Shown here piece after piece: positions 17,008-24,390 of a DNA stretch of 36,107 bases. A program made the translations under genes and the position numbers. Numbering within the stretch: the first letter of the stretch is position 1; each line of letters begins with the position of its first letter. The stretch covers positions 1-36,107 of the forward strand of contig DXGC01000032.1 in assembly GCA_019114135.1 (NCBI GenBank), given 5' to 3'. This stretch comes from Candidatus Corynebacterium avicola (GTDB lineage: Bacteria; Actinomycetota; Actinomycetes; Mycobacteriales; Mycobacteriaceae). The notes under the pieces are model-generated. The model was given only the letters and a program-made list of their open reading frames with translations. It did no database searches and had not been told where the DNA came from.

Positions 17008-17057
17008 TGTGGATTTCTGTGGATTCCTGTGTCGTCGGCGGAAAGTCAGGGCCGACG
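17008..17057. promoter_or_regulatory. Repeat and palindrome upstream of the aconitase-like gene
   Basis: TGTGGATTTC and TGTGGATTCC (17008-17027) are tandem 10-base repeats followed by a partial third copy TGTGT. Directly next to them, CGTCGGC (17033-17039) and GCCGACG (17051-17057) form a perfect 7-bp inverted repeat with an 11-base spacer. The block lies 20-70 bases upstream of the aconitase-like start in the divergent prfC intergenic region, an operator-like position. Confidence 0.4.
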
Positions 17058-17137
17058 TGTTCGTCACGCACGCCGTCCTGGGACCGTCATTCCAGGCTAC
17101 GCCTCACGGCCTTTTCCCTCACCGGCATGCCCGCAGG

Positions 17138-17143
17138 TAGACT
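17138..17143 (+). promoter_or_regulatory. -10 box for leaderless prfC transcript
   Basis: TAGACT ends 8 bases before GTG17152 and no Shine-Dalgarno is visible, so a leaderless transcript is likely. Confidence 0.5.
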
Positions 17144-17151
17144 GTGCAGAC

Positions 17152-18801
17152 GTGTCAGACACCCCTATCACCGCAGAAGCACACCGTCGCCGTACCTTCG
17201 CCGTCATCGCCCACCCCGACGCCGGTAAGTCCACCTTGACCGAGGCCTTGGCACTGCACGCCAAGGTGATCGCCGAGGCCGGCGCGGTCCACGGCAAGGC
17301 GGGACGCAAGGCCACCGTCTCCGACTGGATGGACATGGAGAAGGACCGCGGCATTTCCGTCGCCTCCTCTGCCCTGCAGTTCGAGTACGCCCCGGAGGGG
17401 CACCAGGGCGAGCCGTACATGATCAACCTGGTCGATACCCCGGGTCACGCCGACTTCTCCGAGGACACCTACCGTGTACTCACCGCCGTCGACGCCGCTG
17501 TCATGCTCGTCGACGGTGCGAAGGGCCTGGAGCCGCAGACCCTGAAGCTGTTCCGTGTGTGCAAGGCCCGCGGTCTGCCGATCATCACCGTGGTCAACAA
17601 GTGGGACCGCCCCGGCAAGGAGCCGCTGGAGCTGGTCGACGAGATCGTCACCGAGATCGGCCTCCAGCCCACGCCTCTCTTCTGGCCGGTGGGCGAGGCC
17701 GGCGACTTCCGTGGGCTGGCCCGCCTCGACGACGGTGAGGTGCAGGAGTACATCCACTTCCTGCGCACCGCCGGTGGTTCCACCATCGCCCCGGAGGAGC
17801 ACTACTCCCCGGACGAGGCATCCGACAAGGAGGCGGAGACGTGGGACACCGCCACTGAGGAGGCCGAACTGCTCGCCGCCGACGGCGCGGTGCACGACCA
17901 GGACCTCTTCCTGGAGTGCACGACCTCCCCGATGATCTTCGCCTCGGCGATGCTGAACTTCGGCGTGCACCAGATCCTCGACACCCTCTGCGCGCTGGCC
18001 CCCGCCCCCGGCTCACGCGAATCCGACCCGAAGGCCATCGAGGCCGCGGTGTCCTCCGGCGGTTCGGCGATCGCCGAGCAGCGCGAGGTCGGCGACGACT
18101 TCGCCGGCACGGTCTTCAAGGTGCAAGCCGGCATGGACACCAACCACCGCGACAAGCTGGCCTTCATGCGCGTGGTCTCCGGCGAGTTCACCCGTGGCAT
18201 GCAGGTCACCCACGCCCAGTCGGGACGCTCCTTCTCCACGAAGTACGCGCTGACCGTGTTCGGGCGCGACCGCAACACGGTCGAGTCCGCCTACCCCGGC
18301 GACATCGTCGGCCTGGTCAACGCCGGTTCCCTGGCTCCCGGTGACACGATCTTCGCCGGCAAGAAGGTGCAGTTCCGCCCCATGCCGCAGTTCGCCCCGG
18401 AGAGTTTCCGCACCCTGCGGGCCAAGACCCTGGGCAAGTACAAGCAGTTCCGCAAGGCCCTGGAGCAGTTGGACTCCGAGGGCGTCGTGCAGATCCTGAA
18501 GAACGACGCCCGCGGCGACGCGAACCCGGTGATGGCCGCGGTCGGCCCGATGCAGTTCGAGGTGATGCAGGCCCGCATGGAGGTCGAGTACAACGTGGAG
18601 ACCGTCACCGAGCCGGTCCCCTACTCCGTCGCCCGTCGCACCGATGCGGAGTCCGCCCCCGAGCTGGGCCGCCAGCGCGGTGTGGAGATCTTCACCCGCT
18701 CCGACGGAGAGCTGATCGCGCTGTTCGGCGACAAGTGGAAGCTGGCCTTCGTGGAGAAGGAGCACCCGGAGCTGACGATGGAGGCGTTGGTCGCCGACTA
18801 A
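17152..18801 (+). CDS. prfC: Peptide chain release factor 3 (RF3)
   Basis: RF3 is a GTPase that removes RF1/RF2 from the ribosome after peptide release. GTG17152 gives 549 residues; the open frame extends 130 codons further upstream but without homology. G1 is AHPDAGKST (20-28), the switch region is EKDRGISVASSALQFEY, G3 is DTPGHADF and G4 is NKWDRPG. RF3-specific C-terminal domains follow, with the segment FRPMPQFAPESFRTL. The frame is intact. It is transcribed divergently from the aconitase-like gene, and the next plus-strand gene has its own promoter. Confidence 0.96.
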   Translation: MSDTPITAEAHRRRTFAVIAHPDAGKSTLTEALALHAKVIAEAGAVHGKAGRKATVSDWMDMEKDRGISVASSALQFEYAPEGHQGEPYMINLVDTPGHADFSEDTYRVLTAVDAAVMLVDGAKGLEPQTLKLFRVCKARGLPIITVVNKWDRPGKEPLELVDEIVTEIGLQPTPLFWPVGEAGDFRGLARLDDGEVQEYIHFLRTAGGSTIAPEEHYSPDEASDKEAETWDTATEEAELLAADGAVHDQDLFLECTTSPMIFASAMLNFGVHQILDTLCALAPAPGSRESDPKAIEAAVSSGGSAIAEQREVGDDFAGTVFKVQAGMDTNHRDKLAFMRVVSGEFTRGMQVTHAQSGRSFSTKYALTVFGRDRNTVESAYPGDIVGLVNAGSLAPGDTIFAGKKVQFRPMPQFAPESFRTLRAKTLGKYKQFRKALEQLDSEGVVQILKNDARGDANPVMAAVGPMQFEVMQARMEVEYNVETVTEPVPYSVARRTDAESAPELGRQRGVEIFTRSDGELIALFGDKWKLAFVEKEHPELTMEALVAD

Positions 18802-18821
18802 CGACCTCGTGGTGACGACCA

Positions 18822-18850
18822 TTGCCGGGGCCGATCGTCGTCCCTAGACT
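18822..18850 (+). promoter_or_regulatory. Promoter of the saccharopine-dehydrogenase-like gene
   Basis: TTGCCG (18822-18827) and TAGACT (18845-18850) are spaced by 17 bases, one of the best sigma70-type matches in the window. Start is expected near 18857. The 44-base leader contains TGTA-N6-TACA (18860-18873) and a good ribosome binding site, GGAAGG. Confidence 0.6.
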
Positions 18851-18900
18851 TGTGAGCGCTGTAAACATCTACAGGTGTATCCACTAGAGCGGAAGGCGCG

Positions 18901-20106
18901 ATGACAGAAACACACGACCAGTCCACGAACCCGGATCGCCCCTACGACGTGGTTCTCTTCGGTGCGACCGGCTTCGCAGGTGGCCTCACCGCCGACTACC
19001 TGGTCGAGCACCTGCCCGGGACGGGCAGGATCGCGCTGGCCGGACGCAACCGCGACAAGCTCGAGGCGGTCCGGGACAGGCTGACCGGCATCAACCCGGA
19101 TGTCGCCGAGATCGGGCTGCTGCACGCCGACTCCACCGATCCGACGTCCCTGACCGAGGTCGCCCGTTCCGCGAAGGTCGTCATCACCACCGTGGGGCCG
19201 TACCTGGAGTACGGGGCGGGCATCGTCGCCGCCTGCGCCGCCGAGGGGACCGACTACGTCGACCTGACGGGGGAACCGGAGTTCGTCGACCGGATGTTCG
19301 TCGAGAACGACGCCACCGCACGGAAGACCGGAGCCAGGATCGTCCACGCCTGCGGCTTCGACTCCATCCCCCACGATCTCGGTGCCCTGTACACCGCCAA
19401 GCTGCTCCCCGGGGATGTCCCGATCGAGATGCGCGGTGTCGTGCGGACCAACGCGACCATGTCCGGCGGCACCCTGCACTCCGCGCTGAAGCAGTTCTCT
19501 CGTCTGCGGCCCCTGAAGGAGGCGTCGTCGCAACGCTATGAGATCGAGACACGTCCCAGGGACCGTCGGGCCAAGCTGAAGACGGAACGCCCGCGGCGGG
19601 ATCCGGTCACGGAGAACTGGCTGATCCCCCTGCCGACGATCGACGGTCAGATCGTGAAGAGGTCGGCACGCACCGCACCGTCCATCGAGGACTTCGGTCC
19701 GGAGTTCACCTACTCCCACAATGCCGGGGCGAAGAAGTTCCTCACGGTCCCGGCCTCGATCATCGGCTTCCCGCTCCTCATCGCCGCAGTCCAGATCCCT
19801 CCGGTCCGCCGTGCCATCGCCAAGCGGATCGCAGCGGGCGACGGCCCCTCCCAGGAGCGCCGGGACAGGACCTGGTTCACCGTGGACTTCGTGGCCACCG
19901 CCGCAGGGAAGACCGTCCACACCCGCGTGAGCGGTGGAGACCCGGGCTACACGGAGACCGCCAAGATGTTGGCGGAGTCAGCACTGTGCCTGGCTTTCGA
20001 TGACAATCCCGATCTCGCTGGCCAGCTCACCACCGCGACGGCCATGGGGCAGAACCTCATCGACCGACTGACGTCGGCGGGACTGACGTTCGAGGTCCTC
20101 AGCTGA
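18901..20106 (+). CDS. Saccharopine dehydrogenase-like / trans-acting enoyl reductase family protein
   Basis: A 401-residue NAD(P)-binding protein. The N-terminal Rossmann motif is DVVLFGATGFAGGLTADYL (about 17-35), then NRDKLEAV. CGFDSIPHDLG (about 152-162) is characteristic of the mycobacterial Rv2449c/Rv2953 group. A hydrophobic stretch FLTVPASIIGFPLLIAA (about 280-296) may contact membrane or lipid. True saccharopine dehydrogenase activity is unlikely. In Mycobacterium, Rv2953 is a trans-acting enoyl reductase in phthiocerol lipid synthesis, so a lipid role is reasonable. The gene lies next to the Sap-like and MMPL genes and starts with a strong GGAAGG. Confidence 0.8.
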   Translation: MTETHDQSTNPDRPYDVVLFGATGFAGGLTADYLVEHLPGTGRIALAGRNRDKLEAVRDRLTGINPDVAEIGLLHADSTDPTSLTEVARSAKVVITTVGPYLEYGAGIVAACAAEGTDYVDLTGEPEFVDRMFVENDATARKTGARIVHACGFDSIPHDLGALYTAKLLPGDVPIEMRGVVRTNATMSGGTLHSALKQFSRLRPLKEASSQRYEIETRPRDRRAKLKTERPRRDPVTENWLIPLPTIDGQIVKRSARTAPSIEDFGPEFTYSHNAGAKKFLTVPASIIGFPLLIAAVQIPPVRRAIAKRIAAGDGPSQERRDRTWFTVDFVATAAGKTVHTRVSGGDPGYTETAKMLAESALCLAFDDNPDLAGQLTTATAMGQNLIDRLTSAGLTFEVLS

Positions 20107-20124
20107 CGCTGCCGATCACTGCAG

Positions 20125-20847
20125 TTACAGCAGCTGCAGCAGACCGAGCCCGATGAGCAGCACGGCGACGATGTAGCCGCCGACGCGCGCCGCGGTCTCC
20201 TGGTTGTCCTGCAGGGTCGCGAAGCCCTTGCCGATTCCGCTGTACGGGTGGGCGCGGATGTACCCGATCGCCAGCGCGGTGAGGAACGGCAGGCTCAGCG
20301 CAACCGAGGCATAGGCGATCATGCTGACGTACCGGGTGGCCACGGCGAAGTCACCTGCGCTGATCACGGCGATGCCGGCGAAGAAGGGCACCGAGGTCGC
20401 CGACTGCACCACACCCAGGGCGAAACCGACACCGACGGTGATCAGGCTCGGTTTCTTCAGCGGCGCCATGATGCGCTGCACCAGCGGATTACCCTGCGCA
20501 GGCGCTTCCTCGGTGCCGTCCTCGCCGACCGCTCCACCGTCGCGGACACGCCGTCCACTGCGCCATGCCAGCACCGCGCTGAGCACACCGGTAAGGATCA
20601 ACAGCACGGCGAAAACCGGCGACTCGACGAGGGAGGCGATGGTGTCCCCCAGTCCGTTGAAGACCAGCATGGTCAGCAGCGCCAAGGTCAGCACCCCGAG
20701 CCAGTCGCCGAACACCAGCAGACCGGCGACCGCGCCGTAGCGTCCCCCCTTCTCCTTCGCCGCCTGAGCGAGGCCGACGGCGATGAGCACCCCGATAAGA
20801 ATGAAGTTCAGGGCGTCGGCCAGCGCGAATGTCAGCGCATGGAGCAC
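20125..20847 (-). CDS. Sap/Gap-like polytopic membrane protein
   Basis: A 240-residue integral membrane protein with about six helices: 5-28, 38-64, 77-95, 136-162, 172-196 and 222-240. A charged cytoplasmic or periplasmic loop lies at 96-133. It resembles the GAP/Sap family (sulfolipid-1-addressing protein, glycopeptidolipid Gap), which works with MmpL transporters in mycobacteria, and more distantly the LysE/cadmium-resistance fold. It starts at GTG20847, with GGAGGT 6 bases upstream making the start secure. It is divergent from the MMPL gene and convergent with the saccharopine-dehydrogenase-like gene, 18 bases away. The family call is from pattern and context; a general small-solute exporter remains possible. 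Confidence 0.65.
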   Translation of the reverse strand: MLHALTFALADALNFILIGVLIAVGLAQAAKEKGGRYGAVAGLLVFGDWLGVLTLALLTMLVFNGLGDTIASLVESPVFAVLLILTGVLSAVLAWRSGRRVRDGGAVGEDGTEEAPAQGNPLVQRIMAPLKKPSLITVGVGFALGVVQSATSVPFFAGIAVISAGDFAVATRYVSMIAYASVALSLPFLTALAIGYIRAHPYSGIGKGFATLQDNQETAARVGGYIVAVLLIGLGLLQLL

Positions 20848-20965
20848 GGCGGCACCTCCGGTCGGTAGTCAGTCACCCGGGACATCCTACACGTCGGCCG
20901 ACCACAGTCCGGACCGGTGATCTGTGACACATGGTACAGCAGATGTGATGCAGTGAATATATTTA

Positions 20966-20988
20966 TGCAGTCGTTGCGCAACATTGCA
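20966..20988. promoter_or_regulatory. Candidate TetR operator at the MMPL promoter
   Basis: A perfect palindrome GTTGCGCAAC (20973-20982) is flanked nearly symmetrically by TGCA at 20966-20969 and 20985-20988, giving a 23-base operator-like element. It covers the probable -35 box of the MMPL gene, whose operon includes a TetR regulator. Confidence 0.5.
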
Positions 20989-21004
20989 GAGGGCATGCCA
21001 TAAT
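20975..21004 (+). promoter_or_regulatory. MMPL-tetR promoter
   Basis: TTGCGC (20975-20980) and CATAAT (20999-21004) are spaced by 18 bases. The ATG at 21012 follows the -10 box by 7 bases and has no Shine-Dalgarno, so the transcript is probably leaderless. Confidence 0.55.
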
Positions 21005-21011
21005 CAGCCGC

Positions 21012-23501
21012 ATGGCTAAATTCCTCTACCGGATCGGACGATCCGCATACTTGTACAGGTGGCGCTTCATCGCCGTCTGGCTGCTCGTGCTCATCGGCGC
21101 CGGCAGCCTGATGGCGACGATGTCGAAGTCCACGTCCATGAGCTTCACCATCCCCGGCATGGAGTCCGTCCAGACCCAGGAGGAGATGGCGGAGTACTTC
21201 CCCGATAACGGCGACGAGATGGAGGCCGCCACCGGCGACATCGTCGTGCGCGCCCCCGAGGGTGGTTCTCTCACCGACGAGGCGACCAAGACTGAACTGG
21301 ATGCGCTCATCGCCGAGCTGCAGGACCAGGACGCCCTGACCAACACCGACGAGATCGTCGACCCGATGACCGGCGCGGCCGGCATGGAACAGATGCTCGC
21401 GCAGCAGGGCCTCCCGGAGGAGCAGGTCGAGGCCATGATGGCCTCCCAGACCCCGCTGTCCGACAACGGCCGCACCGGCACCATGTCGGTCTCCTTCGAC
21501 GCCGACACCGCGATGGACATCGACACCGCGGACCTCGACGCCGTCACCGAGGTGCTGGAGGACGCACAGTCCGACAACCTCGAGGTGGCGTACGGCGGTA
21601 ACGCCTTCCAGACGAGCGAGATCGGCGGCACCGCCGAGCTCATCGGTATCGCCGTCGCCGCACTGGTCCTGATCATCACCTTCGGTTCCTTCGTCGCCGC
21701 CGGCCTGCCGCTGATCACCGCTATCGTCGGCGTGGGCACCGGCATCATGCTGATCATGGCCGCCACGGCGCTGACCGACAACATCAACAGCATGACCCCG
21801 ACCCTGGCCTCCATGATCGGCCTGGCCGTGGGCATCGACTACGCCCTGTTCATCGTCTCGCGGTTCCGAAATGAACTGGTGGCCTACATCGGCGGCAACA
21901 ACATGACGCCAAAGGAACTGGCCCAGGAGATCAAGAAGACCACCCACGCCCAACGGTCCCACCTGGCGGGTCTCGCCGTGGGCAAGGCTGGCTCGGCGGT
22001 CTGCTTCGCAGGCCTCACCGTGCTCATCGCCCTGGCCGCCCTGTCGATCATCAACATCCCCTTCCTCACCGCCATGGCCCTGGCCGCGGCATTCACCGTG
22101 TTCATCGCCGTCCTCGTGGCGATCACCCTGCTGCCGGCGATCCTCGGAGCCTTCGGCACCAAGTCCTTCGCCGGACGCGCCCCGGTGGTCAAGGCCCCGG
22201 ACCCCGAGGACGAGAAGCCCACCATGGGCCTGAAGTGGGTCCGCCAGGTGCGCAAGCGCCCGGTGATCTTCGCCGGTGCCTCCGTGCTGCTGCTGGTCCT
22301 GCTGGCCATCCCGATGGCCAGCCTGCAGCTGGCCATGCCCGGCGACGACTCCGCCAAGCTCGGCAGCCCGCAGCGCAATGCCGCCGAGTGGGTCGCCGAG
22401 GACTTCGGCGACGGTCGGAACGCCCCGATGATCGCCCTGGTGGAGACCGCCGAGGGCACCGACCCCCAGGAGGCCCAGCAGGTCTTCGGCGCGGCCGCCC
22501 AGCAGATCGGCGAGGTCGACGGCGTCGAGAACGCCGTGATGGCACAGATGACCGAGGACGGCGCAGCAGGCATGGTGATGATCACCCCGACCACCGGCGC
22601 CACCGACCCGGCCACCGCCGAGACCCTGGAGTCCCTGCGCGACGCCGAGTCCGGGTTCACCGACCAGACCGGCGCAACCTACTCTCTGACCGGTGTCACC
22701 CCGATCTACGAGGACGTCTCCGACCGCCTCTCCGAGGTGCTCGTCCCCTACATCGCCATCGTCGTGGTGCTGGCCTTCGTCCTGCTGGTCGTGGTCTTCC
22801 GCTCCCTGTGGGTCCCGCTGATCGCCGCCCTGGGCTTCGCCCTGTCGGTCGCCGCCACCTTCGGTGTCACCGTCGCGATCTGGCAGTGGGGCTGGCTGGG
22901 CATCACGAACGACCCGCAGCCGATCATCTCCTTCCTGCCGATCATGCTCATCGGTATCGTCTTCGGCCTGGCCATGGACTACCAGGTGTTCCTGGTGACC
23001 CGCATGCGCGAGGGCTACGTCCACGGCAAGACCGCCGGCAACGCCGTCTCCAACGGTTTCAAGCACGGTGCCCGCGTGGTCACCGCCGCCGCGCTGATCA
23101 TGATCTCGGTGTTCGCCGCCTTCATCCTGATGGACGAGCCGTTCATCGCGGTGATGGGCTCCGCCCTGGCCATGGCCGTGCTCATCGACGCTTTCGTCGT
23201 GCGCATGACCATCGTCCCGGCCATCCTGTTCCTGCTTGGTGACCGTGCCTGGAAGCTGCCGAAGTGGCTGGACAAGATCATCCCGTCCGTCGATGTCGAG
23301 GGCACCACACTCGAAGGAATGAAGGCCCCGACCAAGGACGGGGACACCGAGAAGGAGCTTGTCACAGTGGGTGCCGACTCCGACTCCGGGAAGCACGCGG
23401 CTGACAGGGTAAGTGACCAGGACACCGCGTCCGGCAAGCACGAGGCCGGTGACACCGGCAGCACCGGTGGCCCGGATGGCACCCCGAAGTCCAATGGTTA
23501 A
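21012..23501 (+). CDS. MMPL-family RND transporter
   Basis: An 829-residue inner-membrane exporter with two MMPL halves. The first helix is at about 17-37, then a periplasmic domain, then five helices to about residue 390. The second helix bundle is at about 580-755. The proton-relay pairs are present: Asp276-Tyr277 in GIDYALFIVSRFRNE and Asp656-Tyr657 in AMDYQVFLVTRMRE, matching the arrangement of MmpL3 (Asp256/Tyr257, Asp645/Tyr646). The last 70 residues are a hydrophilic tail rich in Asp, Ser, Gly and Thr. The family exports mycolates and other envelope lipids or drugs in mycolic-acid bacteria. The partner Sap-like gene is divergent and tetR overlaps its 3' end. A 947-codon open frame on the opposite strand is a shadow. 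Confidence 0.93.
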   Translation: MAKFLYRIGRSAYLYRWRFIAVWLLVLIGAGSLMATMSKSTSMSFTIPGMESVQTQEEMAEYFPDNGDEMEAATGDIVVRAPEGGSLTDEATKTELDALIAELQDQDALTNTDEIVDPMTGAAGMEQMLAQQGLPEEQVEAMMASQTPLSDNGRTGTMSVSFDADTAMDIDTADLDAVTEVLEDAQSDNLEVAYGGNAFQTSEIGGTAELIGIAVAALVLIITFGSFVAAGLPLITAIVGVGTGIMLIMAATALTDNINSMTPTLASMIGLAVGIDYALFIVSRFRNELVAYIGGNNMTPKELAQEIKKTTHAQRSHLAGLAVGKAGSAVCFAGLTVLIALAALSIINIPFLTAMALAAAFTVFIAVLVAITLLPAILGAFGTKSFAGRAPVVKAPDPEDEKPTMGLKWVRQVRKRPVIFAGASVLLLVLLAIPMASLQLAMPGDDSAKLGSPQRNAAEWVAEDFGDGRNAPMIALVETAEGTDPQEAQQVFGAAAQQIGEVDGVENAVMAQMTEDGAAGMVMITPTTGATDPATAETLESLRDAESGFTDQTGATYSLTGVTPIYEDVSDRLSEVLVPYIAIVVVLAFVLLVVVFRSLWVPLIAALGFALSVAATFGVTVAIWQWGWLGITNDPQPIISFLPIMLIGIVFGLAMDYQVFLVTRMREGYVHGKTAGNAVSNGFKHGARVVTAAALIMISVFAAFILMDEPFIAVMGSALAMAVLIDAFVVRMTIVPAILFLLGDRAWKLPKWLDKIIPSVDVEGTTLEGMKAPTKDGDTEKELVTVGADSDSGKHAADRVSDQDTASGKHEAGDTGSTGGPDGTPKSNG

Positions 23502-24150
23502 CCACGTCACCACCGAGCACGACTCCACAGTTTCGCTGCGCGAGCAGAAGAAACAGGAGACCCGCCGGTCCCTGGCCCGGGCAGCCGCCGGGCTGCTGCA
23601 CCGTGAAGGCTCCGACGGGATGACCGTCGCCGCCGTCGCGGAGGCGGCCGGGGTGTCGCCGAGGACGTTCCACAACTACTTCCCACGGCGTGAGGACGCC
23701 CTGCTGTTCTTCCTCGAGGACACGATCTCCGACTGGCGCGAGCAGGTCGAGTCGGCGCCGGAAGACGAGTCCGCCGTGAAGATCATGCAGCGGCTGATCG
23801 CCGAACAGGTCAACGACGCCGAGGACATCCGGGAGGTCGGTGGCCTGCTCAGCCTGATGGTCGTCGGCGAGCACCTGAGCTACCTCACCGGCCCTGAGGA
23901 ACGGAACCAGGTCAAGCACGTCGCAGAAGACCTCGTCGAGGCACTGCACCGGCGCTGCGACGGAACGATGAGCCTCCACGCCACCGGCCTGATGATGGTC
24001 TCGACCATCGCCGCCGGCTCCTTCGCCGTGGAGTCACAGCTCCGTGAGGCCGACGAAAAATGCTCGACCAAGCTCAGTTCCACCGACCGCCGCCCGTCGG
24101 AGATCCTCGACGAGAGCTTCCGCCTGCTGCGTGACGGTTTCGGGGCATAG
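23494..24150 (+). CDS. TetR-family transcriptional regulator
   Basis: A 218-residue regulator. The helix-turn-helix lies at about residues 25-70, with REQKKQETRRSLARAA, then GMTVAAVAEAAGVSPRTFHNYFPRREDAL, a typical TetR recognition region. The ligand domain is diverged. ATG23494 overlaps the MMPL stop by 8 bases, so it is translationally coupled and autoregulated if it binds the palindrome at 20966-20988. A longer frame opens at 23413 inside the MMPL gene but has no homology. Likely role: repressor of the MMPL transporter responding to a lipid or drug ligand. Confidence 0.92.
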   Translation: MVNHVTTEHDSTVSLREQKKQETRRSLARAAAGLLHREGSDGMTVAAVAEAAGVSPRTFHNYFPRREDALLFFLEDTISDWREQVESAPEDESAVKIMQRLIAEQVNDAEDIREVGGLLSLMVVGEHLSYLTGPEERNQVKHVAEDLVEALHRRCDGTMSLHATGLMMVSTIAAGSFAVESQLREADEKCSTKLSSTDRRPSEILDESFRLLRDGFGA

Positions 24151-24205
24151 CCGACCCCGCACTCCGGTCACGGCATTCCAATCCCCGTGATCCGGACCCC
24201 GCATA

Positions 24206-24240
24206 CTGCACCCCGCCCTTCCGGGCGGGGTGTAGACTTT
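24206..24240 (+). terminator. Strong terminator after MMPL-tetR
   Basis: CTGCACCCCGCCC (24206-24218) pairs over 13 positions, including one G-T, with GGGCGGGGTGTAG (24223-24235) around TTCC, followed by ACTTTT. Its 3' arm overlaps the -10 box of the ribM promoter. Confidence 0.85.
24233..24238 (+). promoter_or_regulatory. -10 box of ribM
   Basis: TAGACT lies about 13-14 bases before the FMN aptamer, so transcription would begin near 24245, just before the riboswitch. It is embedded in the base of the upstream terminator. Confidence 0.45.
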
Positions 24241-24251
24241 TCCGCCGTAAG

Positions 24252-24379
24252 CATTCTCAGGGCGGGGTGGAATTCCCCACCGGCGGTGAAAGCCCGCGAG
24301 CGCCACCTCCACCAGGTGGGTCAAGCAGATCCGGTGTGATTCCGGAGCCGACGGTCATAGTCCGGATGGGAGAGAAAGG
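24252..24379 (+). promoter_or_regulatory. FMN riboswitch (RFN element)
   Basis: The conserved RFN core is complete: TTCTCAGGGCGGGGTG, TTCCCCACCGGCGGT, AAGCCCGCGAGC, then TGATTCCGGAGCCGACGGT, CATAGTCCGGATGGGAGAGAA. Helix P1 pairs TTCTC (24254-24258) with GAGAA (24372-24376). The ribosome binding sequence AAAGG (24375-24379) overlaps the 3' arm of P1 and no terminator separates the aptamer from the start codon at 24391, so FMN binding should block translation. The expected outcome is repression of riboflavin uptake when FMN is abundant. Confidence 0.97.
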
Positions 24380-24390
24380 CGGACACCTGC

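Noticed and set aside
20933..20948. GlxR (cAMP receptor) site TGTGACACATGGTACA upstream of the MMPL gene
   Set aside because: Only the left half-site fits TGTGA-N6-TCACA; three core positions differ, so I do not call it.
20832..23675. A 947-codon open frame on the minus strand
   Set aside because: Antisense shadow of the MMPL gene; the predicted protein is almost only Asp, Gly, His, Val and Gln with no recognisable domain.
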